Part shown: positions 24,416 to 32,114 of the stretch, piece after piece
Layout of the letters: every line of letters starts with the position of its first letter
Position numbering within the stretch: position 1 is the stretch's first letter
DNA from: Natrinema pallidum DSM 3751
GTDB taxonomy: Archaea; Halobacteriota; Halobacteria; Halobacteriales; Natrialbaceae
Direction: 5' to 3'
NCBI RefSeq assembly: GCF_000337615.1
Contig: NZ_AOII01000109.1
Coordinates: forward strand, 1-39,240
Length of the DNA: 39,240 bases
Notes under the pieces: model-generated
Told to the model about the DNA's origin: nothing
Databases searched by the model: none
What the model saw: the letters and a program-made list of their open reading frames with translations, nothing else
Translations under genes and position numbers: made by a program

Positions 24416-25545
24416 CAGTACCACGCCTCCGCGGCACCGAGCCACCGATCGTTCGCACCGCCCTCGAGAATCGCGACCCGCTCCCCGGAACGACCGGCTT
24501 CGCGGGAGCGGTCGATGACCGGCTCGTTCGCGACGTGCTCGGACGGGTCCCCCTCTTCGTCGACGGCGACGCGAGCACGACACGCGCGGAGCCGGCGTGG
24601 GCCTTCGAGCCGACCGCACTCGAGGAGCCGACGCTCTTTCCGGCCGGCGCGGCCGCGGCCGTCGGCGAGTCGCTTCCCGATCCCGAGTCCCACTGGTCGC
24701 TCCCCGATCCGACGCCAGCAGCGCCCGACGCCGCTCTCGAGGGGCTCGCCGACGCGATCGAAACCGCGGCCGACGCGGCTCGGCGGGACGACCGCGATAT
24801 CGCCGTCGCCTTCTCCGGTGGCGTCGACTCGGCGCTGGTCGCCGAACTGCTGGACGCGCCGCTGTACGTCGTCGGCTTTCCGGACAGTCACGACGTCGAG
24901 GCCGCACGGACGGCGGCCGACGCGATGGGACGCGACCTGACGGTCGTCGACCTCGAGCCGGCCGACCTCGAGCGCGCCGTCCCCGACGTGGCGCGGGCGA
25001 CCGGCCGGACGAACGCAATGGACATCCAGATCGCGCTGCCGCTGTTTCTGGTCGGCGAACGCGTCGCCGCCGACGGGTTCGACGCGCTCGCCGTCGGACA
25101 GGGTGCCGACGAACTGTTCGGCGGCTACGAGAAAGTCGTCCGACTCGACCACCGGGTCGCGGCCGAGACGGTTCGCGGGGCCGTTCGCGAGGGGATTCGC
25201 AGCCTGCCCGCCCAACTCCCTCGAGACGTGTTGACGATTCAGGCGACGGGCCTCGAGCCGGTCGCGCCCTTCCTCCACGACGCCGTGGTCGCGGCTGCGC
25301 TCCGATTGCCCGACGAGCTACTGGCCGACGAGGACGAACGAAAGCGTGGTTTCCGTCGCATCGCCGCCGGGTATCTCCCCGGCGAGGTCGCCACGCGGGA
25401 CAAGAAGGCGGTCCAATACGGCAGCCTCGTTGCCCGCGAACTCGACCGGCTCGCTCGCCAAGCCGGCTACAAGCGCCGGATCGACGATCACGTCACCAAG
25501 TACGTCGCCGCGCTGTGTTCGGATGGCCCGACCAGCCGCGACTGA
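24412..25545 (+). CDS. Asparagine-synthase-like PP-loop protein without a glutaminase domain
   Basis: A 377-residue protein. The synthetase domain shows the PP-loop VAFSGGVDSALVAELL near residue 140, then YVVGFPDSHDVEAARTAA, GQGADELFGGYEK and RDKKAVQYGS, all typical of AsnB C-terminal domains that adenylate a carboxylate. The N-terminal 110 residues do not begin with the Met-Cys of a class II glutaminase, so glutamine use is unlikely unless a partner supplies ammonia. The starting GTG overlaps the PHP stop by four bases. Asn synthesis is possible, but so is amidation of another substrate. Confidence 0.82.
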   Translation: MTVPRLRGTEPPIVRTALENRDPLPGTTGFAGAVDDRLVRDVLGRVPLFVDGDASTTRAEPAWAFEPTALEEPTLFPAGAAAAVGESLPDPESHWSLPDPTPAAPDAALEGLADAIETAADAARRDDRDIAVAFSGGVDSALVAELLDAPLYVVGFPDSHDVEAARTAADAMGRDLTVVDLEPADLERAVPDVARATGRTNAMDIQIALPLFLVGERVAADGFDALAVGQGADELFGGYEKVVRLDHRVAAETVRGAVREGIRSLPAQLPRDVLTIQATGLEPVAPFLHDAVVAAALRLPDELLADEDERKRGFRRIAAGYLPGEVATRDKKAVQYGSLVARELDRLARQAGYKRRIDDHVTKYVAALCSDGPTSRD

Positions 25546-25559
25546 CCCCGCGTCGCCTA

Positions 25560-25856
25560 TCAGGACGGGAGCGGACAGCGGCTCGCGGTGAAGACGACGG
25601 TCACGTTTCTCGCGCCGTGGGCGACGCCGCGCTCGTGGTGACCCACGCCGGATGCATCGACCCGCTCGCGTTCCTCGCCGTGAACGACGGTAACCGTCCC
25701 CTCGAGCACGTGCAAGACGTTCGTGCTGTCGGCGTGGTCGTGGTCGAGTGCCGCAGTCGGACCGCGGGCGAACGCCTTGACGAGCACGTCGTCGGTGACG
25801 ACCAGTTCCGCGACCTCGACCGTGCCGCACCGCTCCGTTTCGGGACTGGCCAGCAC
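25560..25856 (-). CDS. Cupin-domain protein, start uncertain
   Basis: About 98 residues from GTG 25856, perhaps longer. It has the haloarchaeal cupin pattern: VEVAELVVTDDVLVKAFARGP, then DHDHADSTNVLHVLEGTVTVV (motif 1, histidines in DHDH), then GVAHGARNVTVVFTASRCPLPS split over motif 2 and the tail. Small single-cupin proteins bind a metal; their ligands are mostly unknown. No ATG or TATA element fits the 5' end. The frame stays open upstream into the Mrp gene, so the native start may have been lost or be non-standard. It is read in the same direction as Mrp, 44 bases downstream of its stop. Confidence 0.65.
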   Translation of the reverse strand: MLASPETERCGTVEVAELVVTDDVLVKAFARGPTAALDHDHADSTNVLHVLEGTVTVVHGEERERVDASGVGHHERGVAHGARNVTVVFTASRCPLPS

Positions 25857-25900
25857 GAAAATCCACCCTGCGGTCCGTACGTCGTGCTCTGCGACGGACG

Positions 25901-26992
25901 TTAGTCTTCGGTCTCGGTCGGCAGCTTGTTCGCGGGTTCCTGCGTGATGTTCTCCGAGACCGTCCGACGGTTGGTCTCGCCGATCCGATCCGCGACCTCG
26001 CCGACGACGTCCTCGAGGTGGCTCTGGACCTCGCTGTCGTCGTCCTTGACGAGCGCACCCTGGCTGCCGTCGGCCCCGAAGTCCGGGTGGATCGGGATTC
26101 GACCGAGCAGCGGGACGTCGTACTTGTCGACGATGGTGTCCGCGCCGCCGGTGCCGAACAGGCCGTGCTGATCGCCACAGGACGGACAGATAAAGGAGCT
26201 CATGTTCTCGACGACACCCAGCACCGGCGTATCGTGTTTGTTGAACATCTGAATCCCCTTGCGGGTGTCGTCTAGCGCCATCTCCTGGGGCGTCGTGACG
26301 ACGACCGACCCCGTCACGGGCATCGACTGAAGCAGGTTCAGCGTCGCGTCGCCGGTCCCCGGCGGCAGGTCGACGATGAGGTAGTCCAACCGCCCCCACT
26401 CGACGCCCTCGAGGAACTTCATCATGAACTTGTTGACCATCGGACCGCGGAGGATCGCGGGATCGTCCTCGTCTTCCATCATCATTCCCATACTGATGAT
26501 GCGGACGCCGTCCGACCGGGGCGGAACGATCTCCTCGTTCGGCGTGACGCCGGGGTCGCTCTCGGGCGGGAGAATCTGCGGGACGTTCGGTCCGTGAATG
26601 TCCGCGTCGAGCAGGCCGACCATCGCGCCGCGTTTCTCGAGTCCGGCCGCGAGGTTGGCCGCGACCGTCGTCTTCCCGACGCCGCCCTTCCCGGAGGAGA
26701 CGGCGATGACGTTGCGAACCCGCGGGAGGACCTCGTCGTCGAAGCCGTGGTCCTCGCCGACGTGCGCCCGCAGGTCGGCCTCGAGACCAGCATCCTGGAT
26801 GATCTCGCGGACCTGGTTTCCAATCTCCATCTCGGAGGGCGCGTAGGGCGCGTTAAACGCCAGCGAAATACGGGCGGTCTCGTCGTCGATGGTGACGTCG
26901 TTGACCAGCCCAAGCGAGACGATGTCCTCGCCGATGTCCGGATCTTCGACCCCCTCGAGTTTGATTTCGAGTTCGTGTTCTGTGATACTCAT
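25901..26992 (-). CDS. mrp: Mrp/ApbC (NBP35-type) iron-sulfur cluster carrier ATPase
   Basis: A 363-residue protein. An N-terminal DUF59/MIP18-like domain (about 1-85) precedes a P-loop ATPase with the deviant Walker A SSGKGGVGKTTVAANLA near residue 99, the LDADIHGPN switch and LIVDLPPGTGD. The MSSFICPSCGDQHGLFG region contains the CxxC that binds a bridging [4Fe-4S] cluster in the dimer. It would deliver Fe-S clusters to apoproteins such as the four-cluster ferredoxin encoded about 3 kb away; that link is inference. The start MSITEHELEI fits the family. Confidence 0.93.
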   Translation of the reverse strand: MSITEHELEIKLEGVEDPDIGEDIVSLGLVNDVTIDDETARISLAFNAPYAPSEMEIGNQVREIIQDAGLEADLRAHVGEDHGFDDEVLPRVRNVIAVSSGKGGVGKTTVAANLAAGLEKRGAMVGLLDADIHGPNVPQILPPESDPGVTPNEEIVPPRSDGVRIISMGMMMEDEDDPAILRGPMVNKFMMKFLEGVEWGRLDYLIVDLPPGTGDATLNLLQSMPVTGSVVVTTPQEMALDDTRKGIQMFNKHDTPVLGVVENMSSFICPSCGDQHGLFGTGGADTIVDKYDVPLLGRIPIHPDFGADGSQGALVKDDDSEVQSHLEDVVGEVADRIGETNRRTVSENITQEPANKLPTETED

Positions 26993-27141
26993 AGTGACTG
27001 TATGCTAGCCGAATGGAGGGCATGCAACGGGATACGTGTGATGGTTCGATACTCGAGCGGCGGCTCACGGACCGCGTACTGGGGGACGGTCACAGCGGCG
27101 CGAAAAAACGAAGCGGTGTTCGGATGCGATTCGAGTGACGG

Positions 27142-27450
27142 TTACGGCGGGCCGACGCTGCTGATCGGCTCCGGTGGGCCGCCGTAGAAGACGACGCCGA
27201 TCAGCACGGTCAGGACGAACATCCCGACCCACATCGATGTCGTCAGGCCGACGAGGTAGCTTACGCCGGTCAATCCGGCTTTCGTGTCGCGTGGTTTCCC
27301 GAGGAACCAGGCCGCGAGCATGATGTAGACCGGGACCAGAATGACGGCGAAGATGATCCAGGTCCCCTCGTTGGCGAAGCCGGTGAAGCCGGACGTGCCG
27401 TCGTAGCCGTGGTACAGGAGCGTCGAGAGGATCGTTTGCGTAGTACTCAT
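27142..27450 (-). CDS. Small membrane subunit of the Fe-S/NrfD complex
   Basis: A 102-residue protein with two or three hydrophobic helices (about residues 28-50, 60-92), ending VFYGGPPEPISSVGPP. Its start overlaps the NrfD stop by four bases (27447-27450), so it is the third gene of that operon and probably a subunit or assembly partner. I do not recognise a named family. It has no cofactor-binding motif that I can see. Confidence 0.75.
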   Translation of the reverse strand: MSTTQTILSTLLYHGYDGTSGFTGFANEGTWIIFAVILVPVYIMLAAWFLGKPRDTKAGLTGVSYLVGLTTSMWVGMFVLTVLIGVVFYGGPPEPISSVGPP

Positions 27451-28799
27451 GCTTCCACCTCCGGTTCGGTCGCTTCCTCACTGTGCTCGTGCTCACCGCG
27501 CAGGTGTTCGATCGCGTGGAGTTCGACCACCGGAACGAGCTTCGAGAGGTTGAGGAATAAAAGTACGACCAGCGCAGTCGTTCCGACGAGCGACAGCCAT
27601 TCGATCGCGCTCGGGAAGTAGGATCCGGGCGTGTTGGCGTAGATGTTGAAGTGCGGGTCCATGAACCCTTCGACGACGAACAGGACCTTCTCGGTCAGGG
27701 TACCCATGAGCACCGCACAGCTGACGACGAGCGCCCGTTTCTTGCTGAACAGCGACGGGCGGATTCCCTGCGCGAAGATGTACACGAGCGAGCCGAAGAT
27801 GAGCCCGATCGCGATACGGTAGAGCGGGTGGGCGATCTTCGCTTCGGCCGCGTGTGCCTTGTCGAGCGGACCGAGGAAGATGCCGTTGAAGACGGCCTGA
27901 AGCTGGAACCAGAGGAACAACAGGGTGAAGAACCCGAGCCACAGGAGCAGCCCGCGGAAGATGTCGTCGGTGATGATGTGGTCCCAGTCGTAGGCGCGGC
28001 GGAACCCATAGGAGATGATGGTCACGCCGCTGATAGCGGACATCAGTGCGATACTCAGGAACATCGGCCCCTGAATCCCACCGCTCCAGGCGGGCATCGC
28101 CGGCAGCAGCGAGAACAGCCACGGAATGACGCCGCCGTGAAGCAGGAGCGGGGCCATGATGATGACCGCCGCCGCGAGCCACCAGACCATCCGCTGGATG
28201 ACCTCGTCCTCTCGCTTGGTGTAGCCGATCGTCATGATCTTGTAGATCGGCTCGAACATGTCGGGGAGATCGTCACGCAGGCGGTTGATGTCGTACCGGA
28301 GCGTCAGGCCGAGGTAAGTGGCCGACAGCACGAAGTACGCCGTAATGACCGTCACGTCCCACACCAGCGGCGAGTTGTTGACCGTGATGTGATAGTGACC
28401 GATGATGCTCGTGACCATCCGGTCCGGACGGCCCATGTGGACGATAATGTAGAAGCCGGCGGCCGAGAGGCCACCGATCGTCGTCATCTCCGCGATTCGG
28501 GCGATCGGCATGTATCGGTCCATGCCGAGCAGGCGAACGGCGGCCGAGAGAATGATGCCGCCGTGAGCGACGCCGACCCACCAGATGAACGCGCCGATGT
28601 ATAGCCCCCAGGTCGAACCGCCACCGCTGCCCCAGTCGCCGAGGCCGGTGACGACCAGTCCCTTCTGGAGCTGGTATCCCCAGGCGACGATGAAAGCGAG
28701 GAGGCCGATGGCAGCGATGCCGTAGACCAGGAAGTACTTCTTGGTGAGCGTGTTGATCGGGCGAAGGATGTCCGCTTCGGACGGCTCCTTCGTGCTCAT
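27447..28799 (-). CDS. NrfD/PsrC-type polytopic membrane subunit
   Basis: A 450-residue integral membrane protein with about nine or ten helices. Typical NrfD features are the first helix FLVYGIAAIGLLAFIVAWGYQLQ, then FIWWVGVAHGGIILSAAVRLLG, IVHMGRPDRM, and the FLWFQLQAVFNGIFLGP region. Proteins of this family bind quinol and pass electrons to a ferredoxin-like partner (DmsC, PsrC, ActC types). It overlaps the Fe-S gene by four bases upstream (ATGA, 28796-28799) and the small membrane gene downstream, so the three are translationally coupled. No molybdopterin subunit is encoded nearby. Confidence 0.88.
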   Translation of the reverse strand: MSTKEPSEADILRPINTLTKKYFLVYGIAAIGLLAFIVAWGYQLQKGLVVTGLGDWGSGGGSTWGLYIGAFIWWVGVAHGGIILSAAVRLLGMDRYMPIARIAEMTTIGGLSAAGFYIIVHMGRPDRMVTSIIGHYHITVNNSPLVWDVTVITAYFVLSATYLGLTLRYDINRLRDDLPDMFEPIYKIMTIGYTKREDEVIQRMVWWLAAAVIIMAPLLLHGGVIPWLFSLLPAMPAWSGGIQGPMFLSIALMSAISGVTIISYGFRRAYDWDHIITDDIFRGLLLWLGFFTLLFLWFQLQAVFNGIFLGPLDKAHAAEAKIAHPLYRIAIGLIFGSLVYIFAQGIRPSLFSKKRALVVSCAVLMGTLTEKVLFVVEGFMDPHFNIYANTPGSYFPSAIEWLSLVGTTALVVLLFLNLSKLVPVVELHAIEHLRGEHEHSEEATEPEVEA

Positions 28800-30460
28800 A
28801 GCGACACCCCGTCAACACCGCCGACGGTTTCCTCGTCGAGGAGATCCTGCCGTTTGTCGACGAGACCGATGTCCTCGTACTTCGTCGGTCCTTCGACCTG
28901 CTCCGCTTCCGGTCCGGGCTGCTCGCCGAGATAGGTGACGTTCGGGTGCGTCCCGACGTCCTCGAGCAGCTTGAACGAGTTCGGCTTGCCGGTGTACTGC
29001 TGGATGCGGAACCTGGCCTGGCGCTCGCTTCCGTCGCCGAGTTGCAGTTGGGTGATGGCCTCGTCGGTCTCGAGGTCGACGTACTGTTCGAAGGCGTCGA
29101 CGGAGGCGACGATTTCCTGTTCCTTGCGGAGGATGCTGTTGTTCTCCTCGTCACCGGGCTCGGTGCGATCGCTGACGAGTTCGATCGCCTTCATGATCGA
29201 GAGGGTCTCCTGGTCGAGGTTCTCGAATTTCTCGAGGGCGGACTCGATGTCGTCGTCCGAGCTGAGCGTCTCGTCGATCGTCTCCGGCGACGGAACGCCT
29301 TTGCTCGCGTCGGTGTGCTCGTCCGAGAGACGGATCACGGCCCGGCTCTTGCTCGGATGCTCGCGGTGCTGGGACGGATCGCTCTTCTCGTCCTTGACGT
29401 TCCCGAACTGGATCGCGTTCGGCGGGCAGGCCGACTCGCAGGCGCTCGTCCCGACTTTCTCTTCGCCCTGTTGACCGTCTTGCATGGACGGACACATCGT
29501 ACACTTGCTCATCACACCACGAGGCGCGCGGCTGTCGACCCAGCGCTCGCCGTGTTCGTACTGGGCGTGTGTGATCTCGTCGGGACTGTCGACATCGCGA
29601 TCCTGTGCCTTCGGGATGTCCTCGTAGTCCGTGTGGGGTTCGTCCCACTGGAAGTAGTTGACGCCGTAGGGACAGGCGACCTGACAGTAGCGACAGCCGA
29701 TACAGACGTCGTAGTCGGTCAGGACGAGCCCGTCCTTGTCACGCGTATGCCGGGCCGTCGTCGGACAGACCTTCTCACAGGGGGCGTCCGTGCAGTGCTG
29801 GCACGGCCGCACGAGCATGTTGAAGTCGCTCCCCATGTTGAAATCGGAGCTGTAGACGCCGGTGTCGGTACCCTCCTCGTGGCCCTCGTGGAGTTCGTCC
29901 TCCCAGGCCATGACGTACATCCAGTTGACGCCGGCGTCGAGGTCGTTCTCCTGGGTACAGGCCGACATACAGGTCAGACAGCCGTCACAGCGCTCGAGGT
30001 CGATCGTCATCCCCCACTGCGTGTCGCTGTGTTCGGTGGTCTCCGAGTGGCCGCCCTCGGCGGAGAGACTCTCCATGGGACCGTCTCGGGTAGAACTGAA
30101 CGCACCCATCCCGACGGCCGCTGCACCGACGCCCATCTTCTTCATCGTCTCGCGACGCGTCTCCTCGCCGTCGCCGTCGAAGGCACCGAGCATTCTGGAG
30201 GCGGTTCCCTTGGCCTCCTCCTGTGCTGCCTCGTAGGCTTCTTTGGTTGGACGCTCGTCCTCGCCGAACTCCTCCATCACGGCCTCGTGATGCTTCTCGT
30301 GGAATTCGGCCTCGGAGAGTTCGCCCTTAGTGACCCGCATCGCGTCCTGGGCCATCTCCATACCGAGATCACTATCGTACTCGGTATCGTCGAGCATCGT
30401 CTCGAGTTCGTCCTCCCACTCGTCCCCGAGCGGGTGGAATGATTCATCGTCCGTGCTCAT
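28796..30460 (-). CDS. Four-cluster [4Fe-4S] ferredoxin-type electron transfer subunit
   Basis: A 554-residue protein. The acidic N-terminus (about 1-100, with LSEAEFHEKHHEAVMEEFG) precedes an internal Tat-like signal TRRETMKKMGVGAAAVG near 101-117. Four cysteine sets follow: 158/161/164/168, 220/223/228/232, 253/256/259/263 and 320/323/341/345, the pattern of DmsB/PsrB/ActB-type subunits with four [4Fe-4S] clusters. A long C-terminal region (about 350-554) has no motif I recognise. It heads the operon with NrfD and a small membrane subunit. The Tat-like signal within the chain suggests an extracellular cluster domain. An alternative-complex-III-like quinol oxidase role is inference. Confidence 0.88.
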   Translation of the reverse strand: MSTDDESFHPLGDEWEDELETMLDDTEYDSDLGMEMAQDAMRVTKGELSEAEFHEKHHEAVMEEFGEDERPTKEAYEAAQEEAKGTASRMLGAFDGDGEETRRETMKKMGVGAAAVGMGAFSSTRDGPMESLSAEGGHSETTEHSDTQWGMTIDLERCDGCLTCMSACTQENDLDAGVNWMYVMAWEDELHEGHEEGTDTGVYSSDFNMGSDFNMLVRPCQHCTDAPCEKVCPTTARHTRDKDGLVLTDYDVCIGCRYCQVACPYGVNYFQWDEPHTDYEDIPKAQDRDVDSPDEITHAQYEHGERWVDSRAPRGVMSKCTMCPSMQDGQQGEEKVGTSACESACPPNAIQFGNVKDEKSDPSQHREHPSKSRAVIRLSDEHTDASKGVPSPETIDETLSSDDDIESALEKFENLDQETLSIMKAIELVSDRTEPGDEENNSILRKEQEIVASVDAFEQYVDLETDEAITQLQLGDGSERQARFRIQQYTGKPNSFKLLEDVGTHPNVTYLGEQPGPEAEQVEGPTKYEDIGLVDKRQDLLDEETVGGVDGVSL

Positions 30461-30481
30461 TAGATCAGAACACCTCTGAAT

Positions 30482-30522
30482 ATGACACTGGTGTCATGCC
30501 GGAGGTACTCGACGGCATGCAC
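30482..30522 (-). promoter_or_regulatory. Overlapping hairpins in the Fe-S/NrfD operon leader
   Basis: Upstream of ATG 30460 the arms ATGACAC (30482-30488) and GTGTCAT (30491-30497) form one inverted repeat. GTGTCATGCC (30491-30500) and GGCATGCAC (30514-30522) form another with one bulged base. They share 30491-30497, so in RNA only one hairpin can form at a time. Such a pair could act as a switch, or the first repeat could be a protein-binding site in DNA. No clear SD precedes the ATG. Function is unproven. Confidence 0.4.
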
Positions 30523-30612
30523 TTGAAATCGTTCATTTATCTATCCTCATTCGCCCTCTCACAACCGTACTCGGATGAAATGCCGAGCCGATTTCCATCG
30601 CGTGAGAATAGC

Positions 30613-30628
30613 TACGAACATGTTCGTA
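30613..30628. promoter_or_regulatory. 16-bp perfect palindrome, best copy of the locus motif
   Basis: TACGAACATGTTCGTA is a perfect palindrome in the gap between the HTH_10 regulator stop and the Fe-S/NrfD operon. It contains the core CGAACATGTTCG found in variant form before several neighbouring genes. A TATA-like GCTATTCTC on the minus strand (about 30604-30612) lies directly next to it, which would give the operon a leader of roughly 110-120 nt. I propose it as the operon operator. Confidence 0.6.
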
Positions 30629-30700
30629 AGTACAAATAGCGCGGTCCGAAACGTGGCCGGTGATCGGACGGGGAACGCGGTTCCTGCCCAACGGCCCTAT

Positions 30701-31375
30701 TTAGGTGCTCGCGAGTTCTTCCTCGATCGGGTCGCCGCTGTCGACGCTCGGAAGGTCCTCGACGAATCGTTTGATTACCGCCTCTTCGGCGCGGTGTAGC
30801 GTTTCGCTACAGGTCGACTTGGCGATATCGAGGTGGTCGGCCAGCTCCGTCAGCGAGGACCGCCGCGGGGTGTCGTAGTATCCTTCGTCGACCGCCGCGA
30901 CGATGACCTCGAGTTGGCGCTCCGAGAGCAGTTGGCTCTCGTGGAGTCGCTCGCGGACGTGCTCGATCCGATACTGCAGTCCGAAGTGCTCGAGTTGTTC
31001 GGCGAGTTCGGCGAGACGCTCACGGGAGCCGGTCACGTCGATCCTCGCCTCGCCGTCCTGAATCTCGACCGGGAGTTCGATGGGCATGCCGGACGCTCGA
31101 GAGGAGAACAACAGGAGCGGTGCCGTCGTCTCGAAGTGAACCGTCGCCTCGTTATCGCTCCACTGGGCGAGCGTGATTTCGGTCAGCTGCGGGTGGTCGT
31201 TCATGGCTTCGATCACGTCGGGGACCACCGGCCCGGCGATCCGGACGAGAGCGAAGCCGGACTCGGAGCCGGGCACGGCCGCGAGAACCCGGAACGTCGA
31301 TTCGGGGTACTCCGTCGAAATCTGCTGAATCCAGACGTTCTCGGGCATCGTGAGTGTAAGGGTTGCTTGAGCCAT
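30701..31375 (-). CDS. DmsR/Bat-like HTH_10 transcriptional regulator
   Basis: A 224-residue regulator. The C-terminal HTH_10 domain (about 150-212: LLSERQLEVIVAAVDEGYYD, RRSSLTELADHL, STCSETLHRAEE) is the bacterio-opsin-activator type DNA-binding domain. The N-terminal 140 residues form the sensor-like region found in DmsR-type proteins, with no obvious cofactor motif. DmsR activates DMSO respiration genes in Halobacterium. This gene sits between a DmsB/DmsC-like operon and DUF2249 genes. TATA-like CTATATACC (about 31398-31406) gives a leaderless start at 31375. Copies of the locus motif lie on both sides of that TATA box, suggesting autoregulation. Confidence 0.88.
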   Translation of the reverse strand: MAQATLTLTMPENVWIQQISTEYPESTFRVLAAVPGSESGFALVRIAGPVVPDVIEAMNDHPQLTEITLAQWSDNEATVHFETTAPLLLFSSRASGMPIELPVEIQDGEARIDVTGSRERLAELAEQLEHFGLQYRIEHVRERLHESQLLSERQLEVIVAAVDEGYYDTPRRSSLTELADHLDIAKSTCSETLHRAEEAVIKRFVEDLPSVDSGDPIEEELAST

Positions 31376-31376
31376 A

Positions 31377-31388
31377 CGAACGTGTTCC
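31377..31388. promoter_or_regulatory. Locus motif copy between TATA box and regulator start
   Basis: CGAACGTGTTCC is a one-mismatch version of the palindromic core. It lies between the TATA element of the HTH_10 regulator (about 31398-31406) and its ATG at 31375, covering the expected transcript start. A protein bound here would repress the gene. Confidence 0.45.
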
Positions 31389-31413
31389 GTTCAAACCTAT
31401 ATACCGGTGGCTA

Positions 31414-31425
31414 CGAATATGTTCG
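31414..31425. promoter_or_regulatory. Locus motif copy upstream of the regulator TATA box
   Basis: CGAATATGTTCG, identical to the copy at 34775-34786. On the minus strand it ends 38 nt before ATG 31375, just upstream of the TATA/BRE region. That is the activator position also seen before the three DUF2249 genes. Confidence 0.55.
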
Positions 31426-31459
31426 GTGGGTTCTCGTTCCGCGGGAAGACCGAGAGCTG

Positions 31460-31471
31460 CGAACACGTTCG
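31460..31471. promoter_or_regulatory. Locus motif copy before the first DUF2249 gene
   Basis: CGAACACGTTCG, with perfect five-base arms, ends 39 nt before ATG 31511. It is immediately followed by the short inverted repeat GGACG-AA-CGTCC (31472-31483). The intergenic region is shared with the divergent regulator. Confidence 0.55.
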
Positions 31472-31510
31472 GACGAACGTCCAACCGATCCCGGATCGAA
31501 CGCGGAACCG

Positions 31511-31738
31511 ATGGCAACGAAATCAACGGACCGAACGCTGGATGTCAGAGAGATCGACGGCCCGCCGTTCGACGACATCATGGCCGCCCTCGAGGATCTC
31601 GAGACGGGGCAGCGGCTCCGGCTGATCGCCCCGTTCGAACCGAAACCGCTCTACGAGGTGCTCGACGACCGCGGGTTCAACCACGAGAGCGAGAAACGCG
31701 ACGGCGGCGTCTGGCACGTCCGTATCGACCGTACGTAG
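31511..31738 (+). CDS. DUF2249 domain protein, copy 1
   Basis: A 75-residue single-domain protein, MATKSTDRTLDVREIDGPPF..., with the DUF2249 pattern. An N-terminal LDVREIDxPP strand and a helix (ALEDLETGQRLRLI) lead to the conserved FEPKPLYEVLDDRGF loop, and the last strand is VWHVRI. The domain has a TusA/SirA-like fold. It is often found near denitrification and NO-related genes in bacteria and haloarchaea; its biochemical role is unknown. Two more copies follow. It is divergent from the HTH_10 regulator, with a locus motif 39 nt before the start. Confidence 0.85.
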   Translation: MATKSTDRTLDVREIDGPPFDDIMAALEDLETGQRLRLIAPFEPKPLYEVLDDRGFNHESEKRDGGVWHVRIDRT

Positions 31739-31752
31739 CGACGGGCCGTTCC

Positions 31753-31764
31753 CGATCATGTTCG
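31753..31764. promoter_or_regulatory. Locus motif copy before the second DUF2249 gene
   Basis: CGATCATGTTCG differs from the palindromic core at one base. It ends 40 nt before ATG 31805, the same spacing as at the neighbouring promoters. Confidence 0.5.
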
Positions 31765-31804
31765 TGCGAAAGTCGATGTGGGGCTCGATCCGAGTACGGA
31801 CTGC

Positions 31805-32038
31805 ATGACACGACTCGATGTCAGGGACATTCCGCCGGTGAACCGCCATCCCAGGATCCACGACGAGTTCGACGCCCTCGAGCCGGGCGAATCGTTGACG
31901 ATCGTCAACGACCACGAGCCCAAACCGCTGTTCTACGAGTTCGAGGCCGAGGTCGACAGCTTCGACGCCGACGGCTACGAGGTCGAACAGGTCGCTCCCG
32001 ACGAGTTCGTCGCCACGTTCCCGAAAACGGAGGCCTGA
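31805..32038 (+). CDS. DUF2249 domain protein, copy 2
   Basis: A 77-residue paralogue of the genes at 31511 and 32115. It has LDVRDIPPVNRHPRIHDEFDAL, LEPGESLTIVNDHEPKPLFYEFE and VAPDEFVATFPK split across the same strand-helix-strand plan. The DHEPKPL segment is the conserved loop; its His is shared with many DUF2249 proteins, whereas copy 1 has Phe there. ATG 31805 is preferred to the upstream GTG 31778 because the motif lies at the same distance as in the other copies. It is probably transcribed from its own promoter, as the 66-base gap to copy 1 holds the motif. Confidence 0.85.
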   Translation: MTRLDVRDIPPVNRHPRIHDEFDALEPGESLTIVNDHEPKPLFYEFEAEVDSFDADGYEVEQVAPDEFVATFPKTEA

Positions 32039-32064
32039 TCGCGTCGTCCGGGCAGCCGATCGAC

Positions 32065-32076
32065 CGAACACGTACG
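32065..32076. promoter_or_regulatory. Locus motif copy before the third DUF2249 gene
   Basis: CGAACACGTACG differs from the copy at 31460 by one base. It ends 38 nt before ATG 32115. A weak TATA-like AGAGATAG (32082-32089) lies between motif and start. Confidence 0.45.
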
Positions 32077-32114
32077 GGAGCAGAGATAGCCGCCACCGGA
32101 CCGAACCAATACCC

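Noticed and set aside
28946-30442. 498-codon plus-strand open frame
   Set aside because: It is antisense to the four-cluster Fe-S protein, whose cysteine motifs are unambiguous.
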